6,993 bases of DNA from Candidatus Latescibacterota bacterium (GTDB lineage: Bacteria; Latescibacterota; MVCY01): the NCBI GenBank assembly GCA_030608245.1, contig JAUWEO010000094.1, positions 1 through 6,993 of the forward strand, in the 5' to 3' direction. Each line of letters begins with the position of its first letter. Positions within the stretch are counted from its first letter, which is position 1. Position numbers and translations under genes: made by a program. Below, one piece after another: positions 1 through 6,109 of this stretch. The notes beneath the pieces were generated by a model that worked only from the letters and a program-made list of their open reading frames with translations, was not told the origin of the DNA and made no database searches.

Positions 1-1
1 A

Positions 2-574
2 ATGGGTATGAAGAAAATTGGGTTGGTGATCATACTAACATTCCTTTGGACACCGATGTCCCGGGCTCAGGAAATGGCAGTTCCAGTCAAGGTGCAAATC
101 CCGCTATTTTTGAAAATATTGACCTTTGACCGAAAACTCAAAGCACGGGTGGGGGATGAAATTGTAATCGGGATTGTTTATCAGAGGAAATTCAGAAAGT
201 CTCTCAACGTAAGAAACAGGTTTGTGGATATGATGGACGAATCTTCCATAACGAAAGTTGAAGATATTCCCATTCGTCAAGTGTCAATTGATATAGATAA
301 GACGGACTTGGCAGGTGCTGTTTCAATAAACAGCATTGATATTTTCTATGTCGCCCCGCTGCGCGCTTTGGGGGTAAAAACAATCACTGGCGTAAGTCGA
401 GCTAAACGGATATTGACCTTAACCGGCGTACCTGATTATGTAGAGTCTGGACTTGCTGTCGGTATCGGGATAAAAGGTAAAAAACCGCGAATTATCATTA
501 ACTTGCCGGCGGTAAAAGCAGAAGGTGTCGATTTTAGCTCACAATTGTTGAAGTTGGCCAGAGTGATTGAATGA
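2..574 (+). CDS. YfiR/DUF4154-family periplasmic protein
   Basis: A 190-residue exported protein of the YfiR (DUF4154) type. Residues 1-22 form a signal peptide: positive MGMKK, a hydrophobic run from I6 to W16, and an SRA site before Q23. The mature part has the family outline: an 'LFLKILTFDR' segment at 35-44 in place of the usual 'FLYNFAKF' stretch, the strand 'IVIGIVY' (54-60), and a well conserved C-terminal half with 'DYVESGLAVGIGIKGKKPRI' (145-164) followed by 'INLPAVKAEG' and 'SSQLLKLA'. In YfiBNR systems YfiR sits in the periplasm and represses the membrane protein YfiN. Here the following gene, 18 nt on, encodes a kinase with a YfiN-like periplasmic region, so this is probably its periplasmic regulator (inference). 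There is no cysteine anywhere, so the redox disulfides described for Pseudomonas YfiR cannot form. The start could be either ATG (base 2 or 8). The window begins one base earlier, so promoter and ribosome site are not visible. Confidence 0.85.
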   Translation: MGMKKIGLVIILTFLWTPMSRAQEMAVPVKVQIPLFLKILTFDRKLKARVGDEIVIGIVYQRKFRKSLNVRNRFVDMMDESSITKVEDIPIRQVSIDIDKTDLAGAVSINSIDIFYVAPLRALGVKTITGVSRAKRILTLTGVPDYVESGLAVGIGIKGKKPRIIINLPAVKAEGVDFSSQLLKLARVIE

Positions 575-592
575 AGCGAAAGAGGTTGACCA

Positions 593-2932
593 ATGAGACT
601 ATGGCCAGGGCTTTTCCCCAAGGGGTGGAACTCCACAATTAGAACAAAGCTCACCACGATTTTTGCGCTCTTGATTGCTGTAATTTCTGTTTTCATCTTT
701 GTCTTTTTCCCTGTCAGGCTGAAGAATCAAGCAACAGAAGCACTTATCGCTAAGGCACAGACTATTGCCGAGATGACAGCCCATGGTATCAGTCCAGCAC
801 TGTTTTTTGAAGATATTGAGAATATAGAGAAAGTGTTCAAAAGTACCAGGCAAAACGAAGATCTTGTCTATATTATGCTGCTCAACGACTCAGGAGAGAC
901 AGTTGTTGTTTTCAATAAAGATAAAGCAGATCAAGCGAGCTTTGTTCAGGCAAAAAACAATAATCATATATCCCGAGATGGAATGACCTATAATGTAATG
1001 ACCCCTATTTTGCACAATGCTCGTGAAATTGGTCAACTCTATTTGGGTTTTTCGTTAAAAGAGCTCAGGGGAGAAATTAGCCGAAGTAGAGCGACTATCG
1101 CATTAGTCAGTGTGATGATCTTTATTGTTGGAATGGTTGCTGTGTTTGGCATCAGCACACTGGTAACCGGTCCTTTGAGTCAAATGGCTAAGACCGTAGA
1201 ACAGATTTCCCAGGGTGATCTAACTCGGAGAGCTACTGTCTCTTCTCAGGACGAAATGGGGCAGTTAGCCCAATCATTTAATCTCATGGTTGACAGCTTG
1301 GAATCTGCCCACCGTGGATTAGAAGATCTAAACGCAAGCTTAGAAGAACGAGTAACAGAGCGAACCAAAGAATTACAACAGGAGATAGATGAACGCAGGC
1401 GAGCCGAGGAAGCCCTGCGGAAATCCGAAGAGAAGTATCGAAATATCTTTGAGAATATCGCTGAGGGAATATATCAGACCAGTCCAGAAGGAGAGATACT
1501 ATTGCTCAATCCCGCTATGGTTAAGATGTTGGGATATGATAGTGCAAATGAGCTCATGCAGATTAATGCTGAGGCAAGGTATCAATCTCCCGCTGACAGG
1601 CGTAAGTTCAAGGATTTGATGGAAAAGTATGGACAGGTCAAAGGATTTGAAGTTAACTGGAAAAGAAAGGATGGAACCACTCTTATCGTTAGAGAGAAGG
1701 CGCATGTTGTACGCGATGATGAGGGGAAAATCCTCTATTACGAAGGTACCATTGAAGACATCACCGAGCACAACCTCCTGGAGAAACAGCTCCTTCAGTC
1801 GCAAAAGATGGAAGCGATCGGGACGCTGGTGGGAGGGATAGCCCACGATTTCAACAACATACTGACGGCTATTCAAGGATACACCCAGCTTGCTTTGATG
1901 ACAGTCCTGGAGGACGACCCATCATATCGAGCCCTGAACGGAATTCGAAAGGCAGCGATACATGCCACCAACCTGATCCGTCAACTGCTCCTGTTCAGCC
2001 GCCGACAGCCGATGGAGTTGACCCCTCTTGACCTCAACAAAGTGATTGACGACTTGACAAAAATGCTGAATCGTCTCATCGGGGAGGAGATCTCTTTGAA
2101 TACCCATTTGGAGAGTGAGCTTTGGACGGTTAAGGCTGATGCCGGGAGTGCAGAGCAGGCGATTACGAATCTGGTGGTCAATGCCCGGGATGCCCTGCCC
2201 GAAGGAGGAGAGATCACCATCAAGACCGAGAATGTGCCTGTGGATAAGGAATATTGCAAGACTTACCGGGATGCACGGCCGGGGAAGTTTGTGTGTTTAT
2301 CGATCCAGGATACTGGAGTAGGCATGGACCAGGCCACCATTGAGCGCATTTTTGAGCCTTTCTTTAGCACAAAGGGAGTAGGGAAAGGAAGCGGGTTGGG
2401 ACTTTCGGTGGTGTATGGTATCGTCAAGCAGCACGAAGGGTGGATCAATGTGGAAAGCTCTCCAGGCAATGGGGTCATCTTCAGGATATATCTACCGGCG
2501 GTTTTCGTCAGGCCGAGAGAAAAACAGGAAACGTCTGTTTCTCTAGAGTCGTTCAAAGGCGAAGGAGAGCGGATTTTGCTGGTGGAGGATGAGAAATTCG
2601 TAAGGGATTCCTCCACAAAGATGCTTTCTGAGAATGGTTATGTGGTTTCTGCTGTGGCAAATATTCAGGAGGCATTGGATATCTTTGAGAGAGAGGAAGG
2701 GAACTTTGATCTCATTTTCTGCGATGTGGTTCTACCCGACGGAAGGGGACCTAAATTAGTGGAATGGCTTCTTAAACGCAATCCTGAAATCCGCGTTGTG
2801 TTTACTAGCGGGTATAGTAGGGAAAAATCGAATTGGCGCGCCATTCAAAAAGGAGGGTATCAGTTTCTGTCAAAGCCGTATTTGTTAGCCGATTTACTTA
2901 AATCTCTCAAAGAGATACTGAAGAAAAAGTGA
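593..2932 (+). CDS. Hybrid sensor histidine kinase, CHASE8-HAMP-PAS-HisKA-HATPase-REC
   Basis: A 779-residue inner-membrane hybrid kinase. Domains in order: membrane segment at about 20-40; periplasmic region 41-165 resembling CHASE8 ('SPALFFEDIENIEKVFKS', 67-84, then 'YIMLLNDSGETV'); second membrane segment about 168-190; HAMP about 190-242 with P194 and 'DEMGQLAQSFN'; coiled coil 243-280; PAS about 281-393; HisKA with phospho-acceptor His418 in 'GGIAHDFNN'; HATPase_c about 515-635 with N box 'NLVVNARDA' (Asn530), G1 'DTGVGM' (Asp573), F box 'FEPFFSTK' and G2 'GKGSGLGLS'; receiver 660-778 with acidic pocket E665/D666, phospho-acceptor Asp711, Thr738 and Lys761. All catalytic residues are present, so it should be active. 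No DNA-binding or c-di-GMP domain is attached, and the receiver may be a phosphate sink or pass phosphate to an unlinked Hpt protein. The ATG at 593 follows AGAGG (581-585) with suitable spacing. The YfiR-like gene just upstream suggests its periplasmic domain is gated by that protein. The PAS domain has no cofactor residues I can identify. Confidence 0.95.
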   Translation: MRLWPGLFPKGWNSTIRTKLTTIFALLIAVISVFIFVFFPVRLKNQATEALIAKAQTIAEMTAHGISPALFFEDIENIEKVFKSTRQNEDLVYIMLLNDSGETVVVFNKDKADQASFVQAKNNNHISRDGMTYNVMTPILHNAREIGQLYLGFSLKELRGEISRSRATIALVSVMIFIVGMVAVFGISTLVTGPLSQMAKTVEQISQGDLTRRATVSSQDEMGQLAQSFNLMVDSLESAHRGLEDLNASLEERVTERTKELQQEIDERRRAEEALRKSEEKYRNIFENIAEGIYQTSPEGEILLLNPAMVKMLGYDSANELMQINAEARYQSPADRRKFKDLMEKYGQVKGFEVNWKRKDGTTLIVREKAHVVRDDEGKILYYEGTIEDITEHNLLEKQLLQSQKMEAIGTLVGGIAHDFNNILTAIQGYTQLALMTVLEDDPSYRALNGIRKAAIHATNLIRQLLLFSRRQPMELTPLDLNKVIDDLTKMLNRLIGEEISLNTHLESELWTVKADAGSAEQAITNLVVNARDALPEGGEITIKTENVPVDKEYCKTYRDARPGKFVCLSIQDTGVGMDQATIERIFEPFFSTKGVGKGSGLGLSVVYGIVKQHEGWINVESSPGNGVIFRIYLPAVFVRPREKQETSVSLESFKGEGERILLVEDEKFVRDSSTKMLSENGYVVSAVANIQEALDIFEREEGNFDLIFCDVVLPDGRGPKLVEWLLKRNPEIRVVFTSGYSREKSNWRAIQKGGYQFLSKPYLLADLLKSLKEILKKK

Positions 2933-2951
2933 ATAAGGTTCTATGAAACGA

Positions 2952-2957
2952 AAGGAG
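2952..2957 (+). promoter_or_regulatory. Ribosome binding site of the DUF3467 gene
   Basis: AAGGAG four bases before the ATG at 2962. It fixes the start of the DUF3467 frame and shows the gene is translated on its own rather than by coupling to the kinase stop. Confidence 0.75.
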
Positions 2958-2961
2958 ACAG

Positions 2962-3273
2962 ATGGGAGAGAAACGCCAAAAGATCAATATCGAACTGGGA
3001 GACAGGGAATCCGAGGGAATCTATTCCAACTTAGCTATGATCACTCACACCCCCTCGGAGTTCATTGTCGACTTCGCCAGGGTGCTTCCTGGAGTGCCTA
3101 AAGGGAAAGTTTACGCCCGCATTGTCATGACCCCTTACCATGCTAAGCTGTTGAAAAAGGCCCTGGGAGAGAATATCGAAAAATACGAGGCCAAATTCGG
3201 GCAGATCAAAGTGGTTGCCAAGGAGGAGGAGGAAAAGAACATCGGGTTCCAAACGCGTACAACGCAAGGCTAA
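2962..3273 (+). CDS. DUF3467 family small protein
   Basis: A 103-residue soluble protein that matches DUF3467: 'EGIYSNLAMITHTPSEFIVD' (18-37), 'FARVLPG' and the 'ARIVMTPYHAKLL' helix start (52-64). The C-terminal end (85-103) is charged and variable. The family's biochemical role is unknown to me; members are short, cytosolic and widespread in bacteria. The ATG is preceded by a strong AAGGAG (2952-2957) four bases upstream. It lies 29 nt after the kinase stop with no hairpin terminator in between, so it may be co-transcribed with the YfiR-kinase pair, although its strong site would allow independent translation. Its last four bases overlap the end of the converging VanZ-like gene. Confidence 0.85.
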   Translation: MGEKRQKINIELGDRESEGIYSNLAMITHTPSEFIVDFARVLPGVPKGKVYARIVMTPYHAKLLKKALGENIEKYEAKFGQIKVVAKEEEEKNIGFQTRTTQG

Positions 3274-3659
3274 GTGCTGCGCAGTCTCCGTTGCTGAACC
3301 TGGATGAAAATAACCTGGGCGATTATCACTCCCAGAGCATCGGCAAGAAAATCGTAGACATTGGCATTTCTGCCAAGGACAAACATCTGGTGAACTTCAT
3401 CTAACAATGCCCAGATGACACCGGTGGAAACAGTAAGAGTTACTAATGTGCTTAGTTTTTTGACGTTTAGTGAACTATTAAAGGCTCTGGCCAACAGCAA
3501 CCCAAATATGCCGAATTCTCCTATGTGAAGCAACTTATCCCAAGAGAATAGGCCCAGACGGGGCAGTGCCCTGCTTGGAATAGAGGAGGCAATGAAGATC
3601 AAAACAGCCCACAGGATTGCCGGCAGCCGGTATTTTAGGAAAATCTTTCTGGTGGACAA
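3270..3659 (-). CDS. VanZ-like family membrane protein
   Basis: A 129-residue integral membrane protein with about four hydrophobic segments (roughly 12-28, 47-60, 68-88 and 106-122). Family hallmarks are visible: 'SSIPS' after the first segment (25-29), 'DKLLHIGEFG' (41-50), 'DEVHQMFVLGRNANVYDFLA' (87-106) with Asp87, Glu88, His90, Gln91 and Arg97, then 'DALG' (107-110). Members of this family include VanZ of the glycopeptide-resistance clusters, but most are chromosomal proteins of unclear function, and nothing here links it to vancomycin. The start is TTG at 3657-3659, supported by AAGGAG four bases upstream; no in-frame ATG offers an alternative before the first membrane segment. It lies 76 nt downstream of purM on the same strand and may be the last gene of that transcript. 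Its stop overlaps the stop of the converging DUF3467 gene. Confidence 0.88.
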   Translation of the reverse strand: MSTRKIFLKYRLPAILWAVLIFIASSIPSRALPRLGLFSWDKLLHIGEFGIFGLLLARAFNSSLNVKKLSTLVTLTVSTGVIWALLDEVHQMFVLGRNANVYDFLADALGVIIAQVIFIQVQQRRLRST

Positions 3660-3663
3660 AGTG

Positions 3664-3669
3664 CTCCTT
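3664..3669 (-). promoter_or_regulatory. Ribosome binding site deciding the TTG start of the VanZ-like gene
   Basis: Read on the minus strand this is AAGGAG, followed by CACT and then TTG. The spacing is short (4 nt), but it is the only good site in the purM-VanZ gap. The rest of that 76-nt gap shows no clear promoter or terminator. Confidence 0.6.
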
Positions 3670-3735
3670 CTTTCTTGAGAGGGACAAGCAAAGCAGTTGT
3701 TCCTCCGGATGGATCTTCGTACTTGTATGCCCCGG

Positions 3736-4773
3736 CTAAACGAAGCTCACCTTTTGTTCTCCCCGGACAATCTTGCCGATAAGGAATGTCCTTTCTCCTT
3801 GTTCTTCTAAGAACTGCTGTATTTGTTCACCGCTCTGGTCGGGTACTATCAGCACCAGACCGATGCCCATATTGAAGGTGTGAAACATCTCCTCTTGAGG
3901 TACATCTCCTGTCTGCTGCAAAAATGAGAATATGGGTGGAATTTCCCAGGCTCCCAGGCGGATTTCTGCCCCCATTTCGGACGGCAGGATCCGGGGGATG
4001 TTATCCAGAAATCCTCCCCCGGTGATGTGGGCTATTCCAGAGACAGGGAAGGTCTCCAGTAGCTTCAAGACTGACCGGGCATAGCAACGATGGGGGGTGA
4101 GCAGCTCTTCTCCTATAGTTTTCCCCAGGGATTCAACAAAGTTGTGTACATCCAGGCCGGCCAGTTCAAAGAGCAGCTTTCTGGCCAAGGAGTAGCCGTT
4201 GGTATGAAGCCCGTCTGATCCCAGCCCAACAACAAGGTCTCCGGCCTTGATATTGGAGCCGTTGATGATCTTCCGGCGCTCTACTATCCCTACGATCATC
4301 CCTACTAAGTCATATTCTTCCTGGTGATAGAATTCGGGTAACTCAGCCATCTCCCCACCTAACAGGGCACAGTTAGCCGCCCGACAGCCCTGGGCAATTC
4401 CCTCAATGATCTCCACCACCACATCGCCCCGATGTTCTGCCATAGCGATGTAGTCCATGAAGAAAAGGGGTTCTGCCCCCTGCACCAGGATATCGTTGAC
4501 ACAATGGGAAACAATGTCTATGCCCACCGTGTTGTGCACCCCCATCCGGAAGGCTACCTTCAGCTTTGTGCCCACACCATCAACGCTGGAGACTATCACG
4601 GGGTCTCTATATTTCTGCCATTTAGGTGCAAAAAGTCCCCCGAAGCTCCCCACATCGGAGAGGACCTCTGGACCAAAAGTGGAGTGAACAACGGACCTTA
4701 TTCTCTGCTTGGTAAGATTGGCCGCCTTGATGTCCACCCCTGCCTCGGAGTAGGTGAGCGTTTTTCTTTCCAC
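3736..4773 (-). CDS. purM: Phosphoribosylformylglycinamidine cyclo-ligase (AIR synthetase)
   Basis: A 345-residue cytosolic enzyme of normal length for PurM. It catalyses the ATP-dependent closure of FGAM to 5-aminoimidazole ribonucleotide, the fifth step of de novo purine synthesis. Seen in order: 'YSEAGVDI' (8-15), the signature 'DGVGTK' (65-70), 'CVNDILVQGAEPLFFMDY' (91-108), 'LLGGEMAELP' (137-146), 'GLGSDGLHTNGYSL' (183-196), 'HITGGGFLDNIPR' (249-261) and 'FNMGIG' (300-305). This covers the nucleotide-binding and substrate-binding parts of the AIR synthetase fold, and nothing is missing. The start is GTG at 4771-4773, set by AAAGGAG seven bases upstream. No other purine gene is adjacent: upstream is a decayed isomerase gene and downstream the VanZ-like gene, so it is not in a standard pur cluster here. 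Confidence 0.97.
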   Translation of the reverse strand: MERKTLTYSEAGVDIKAANLTKQRIRSVVHSTFGPEVLSDVGSFGGLFAPKWQKYRDPVIVSSVDGVGTKLKVAFRMGVHNTVGIDIVSHCVNDILVQGAEPLFFMDYIAMAEHRGDVVVEIIEGIAQGCRAANCALLGGEMAELPEFYHQEEYDLVGMIVGIVERRKIINGSNIKAGDLVVGLGSDGLHTNGYSLARKLLFELAGLDVHNFVESLGKTIGEELLTPHRCYARSVLKLLETFPVSGIAHITGGGFLDNIPRILPSEMGAEIRLGAWEIPPIFSFLQQTGDVPQEEMFHTFNMGIGLVLIVPDQSGEQIQQFLEEQGERTFLIGKIVRGEQKVSFV

Positions 4774-4780
4774 TGGAAGT

Positions 4781-4787
4781 CTCCTTT
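4781..4787 (-). promoter_or_regulatory. Ribosome binding site deciding the GTG start of purM
   Basis: On the minus strand this reads AAAGGAG, seven bases before GTG (4773-4771). It supports GTG as the real start and matches the expected N-terminus ahead of 'YSEAGVDI'. Confidence 0.75.
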
Positions 4788-4833
4788 CAGTATCTTTCGG
4801 TGTTTTTCAGTATTCGATCTGTTCGGATGCAGG

Positions 4834-5130
4834 CTAAAGGTATTTCTTCCAATATTCCACTGTCTCTTTCAGATCGTCCAGTACTTGGGTCTCTTCGGTC
4901 TCAAAAGGGTGGATTATCTCCAGCATCAAGATTGCCTCCCTGGCACCGGATTGTTCTATCGCCTCTAAGGCCTTCTGGGGGTGGATTATGCCTTGCTGGT
5001 TGAACTGGCGGGTGAAAGGCCAGTGGCGGTCCATTTTGCCGTCGGTCTGCTGTACATGTATCACCGGCGACCCGCCGGATCGTCTCTGCCATATTATCCT
5101 CTTCACCATTCAACAACCCCATTTTCCAAC
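4834..5130 (-). pseudogene. 3' remnant of a sugar-phosphate-isomerase-like TIM barrel gene
   Basis: Only the C-terminal third of a xylose-isomerase-like TIM barrel (AP endonuclease family 2 fold) remains. The frame ending in TAG at 4834-4836 encodes 'SPVIHVQQTDGKMDRHWPFT', then 'GIIHPQKALEAIEQSG', 'LMLEIIHPFE' and 'VLDDLKETVEYWKKYL', the end of the barrel with its Gln, Asp and Glu ligand-type residues. Upstream the family-like reading moves to another frame ('NGEEDNMAETIRR', about 5065-5105), so there is a shift near 5080. The remaining 150-200 residues expected upstream are absent, and the region ends at the heptamer repeat and the radical SAM stop. An ATG at 5107-5109 opens a 91-residue frame, but it lacks a ribosome site and its first 12 residues look like out-of-frame sequence. 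A functional short protein cannot be excluded. Confidence 0.7.
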
Positions 5131-5136
5131 AGAATC

Positions 5137-6105
5137 TCACCACTCACCAATTTTCGACACCCCCTCTAACCTGCTCAGACCCTCTTGGAGGGCCATTTCC
5201 ACTGCCTCTCGGAATTCCCTGCCAGTTATAGGACGGTCTAAAGGGGGATGTTCGCCGGCCTGGTAACAAGGGCGGTACTGCTTCATAACATTGACATAGG
5301 TCTGGGGCGAAATCTGTTGAGCTATGAATTGCATCGCCTCTTTTGTGCCGGCCAAGTCCTCGGGCAAGACCAGGTGGCGAATTAAGAGTCCCCGCCGGGC
5401 AATCCCTCGCTCGTCCAGTTGTAGCTCACCCACCTGTCGGTGCATCTCTCTCAAAGCGGCTCTGGCTGCTTCAGGGTAGTCGGGTGCGTTGGAGAAACGG
5501 GCAGAAGCCTTTCTGTCTGAGTATTTGAAGTCGGGCATATAAATGTCAAAGATCCCGTCTAAAAGCCGAAGCGTCTCCACCGAGTCGTAGCCTCCAGAGT
5601 TGTAAACCAGAGGTACAGAAAGTCCGGCCTCAATAGCTAAAGGCAAAGCCTCCAAAATCTGAGGGACGAAATGAGTGGGGGTGACGAAGTTTATATTGTG
5701 ACACCCCATCTGCTGAAGTTCCAACATAGCCTCGCCCAGGCGCCGAGTACTCATCTCTTCTCCGCTGCCCAAGTGGCTTATGTCGTAGTTCTGACAGAAA
5801 ACACAGCCTAAGTTGCAGTAAGTGAAAAATATAGTTCCAGAACCACCTCTCCCCACCAAGGGTCTCTCTTCGCCGAAGTGAGGTCCCCAACTGGAGACGA
5901 TGGGCAGCCGGCCTGTTCGACAGAAGCCTCGTTCCCCAGCAAGTCTGTCCACCCTGCAGTTGCGGGGGCAAAGGGTGCAGCTTTCCAACAGCGCCCAGGC
6001 TTTTTCTGTCCGTTCTTTCAGTTCGCCGGAGCGGTGCAGTTTCAGGTAAGCGGGTTCAAACTGGGGACTGGTGATTGGTGGAGGGTGATAGGTGACTGGT
6101 AACAT
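5137..6105 (-). CDS. PflA/PflX-like radical SAM protein
   Basis: A 322-residue cytosolic iron-sulfur protein of the COG1313 (PflX-like) radical SAM group. An N-terminal cysteine cluster, 'CTLCPRNC' with a further Cys in 'GFC' (C43, C46, C50, C62), is typical of the group and may bind a metal. The SAM-cluster motif is 'CNLGCVFC' (C97, C101, C104), the CxxxCxxC form. Further conserved stretches are 'NFVTPTHFVPQ' (139-149), 'VYNSGGYD' (167-174), 'DIYMPDFKYSD' (187-197), 'GLLIRHLVLPE' (239-249) and 'YVNVMKQYRPCY' (270-281). The substrate is unknown; homology to pyruvate-formate-lyase activase suggests glycyl-radical or related chemistry, but no partner is nearby. I chose ATG at 6103-6105, four bases after the stop of the upstream DUF498 gene, consistent with translational coupling. 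A TTG at 6138 would add 11 residues. Residues 2-15 and the last four residues plus stop are encoded by 7-bp repeats, so the conserved body starts at Phe16. Confidence 0.9.
   Translation of the reverse strand: MLPVTYHPPPITSPQFEPAYLKLHRSGELKERTEKAWALLESCTLCPRNCRVDRLAGERGFCRTGRLPIVSSWGPHFGEERPLVGRGGSGTIFFTYCNLGCVFCQNYDISHLGSGEEMSTRRLGEAMLELQQMGCHNINFVTPTHFVPQILEALPLAIEAGLSVPLVYNSGGYDSVETLRLLDGIFDIYMPDFKYSDRKASARFSNAPDYPEAARAALREMHRQVGELQLDERGIARRGLLIRHLVLPEDLAGTKEAMQFIAQQISPQTYVNVMKQYRPCYQAGEHPPLDRPITGREFREAVEMALQEGLSRLEGVSKIGEW
5138..5151 (-). repeat. Two 7-bp repeat units at the 3' end of the radical SAM gene
   Basis: On the minus strand: ATTGGTG (5151-5145) then AGTGGTG (5144-5138). They encode the final residues IGEW and the first two bases of the TGA stop of the radical SAM gene. 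They are the same unit family as the six-copy array at 6060-6101 but in the opposite orientation. The decayed isomerase sequence begins directly after them. Confidence 0.6.
6060..6101 (+). repeat. Tandem heptamer array (6 units) at the 5' end of the radical SAM gene
   Basis: Six consecutive 7-bp units on the plus strand: ACTGGGG, ATTGGTG-type and related units in the order ACTGGGG, ACTGGTG, ATTGGTG, GAGGGTG, ATAGGTG, ACTGGTA. They total 42 bp, a multiple of three, and on the minus strand they encode residues 2-15 of the radical SAM protein (proline-rich, unlike the rest), exactly up to the conserved Phe16. The form resembles short tandem heptamer repeats known from intergenic DNA of cyanobacteria and other bacteria; I cannot assign a family. 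Confidence 0.75.
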
Positions 6106-6109
6106 ACTA

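Noticed and set aside
3270..3659. Vancomycin/teicoplanin resistance gene vanZ
   Set aside because: The protein has the VanZ-like fold motifs, but there are no van genes around it and most family members are not resistance genes.
4432..5003. Long plus-strand open frames (178, 76 and 67 residues) across the purM 5' end
   Set aside because: They lie opposite clear purM and isomerase coding sequence, have no family features and no ribosome sites; they are shadow frames.
4901..5143. 80-residue minus-strand frame starting at GTG 5143
   Set aside because: Only the short piece 'NGEEDNMAETIRR' looks protein-like; the rest is the isomerase remnant read out of frame. It was used as evidence for the frameshift, not as a gene.
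5138..6101. Inverted repeats as ends of an insertion sequence carrying the radical SAM gene
   Set aside because: No transposase or target-site duplication is visible, and the repeats are short tandem heptamers of unequal copy number rather than transposon ends.
5137..6105. Radical SAM member of the AmmeMemoRadiSam set
   Set aside because: No AMMECR1 or MEMO gene is present, and the N-terminal CxxCxxxC cluster fits the PflX-like COG1313 group.
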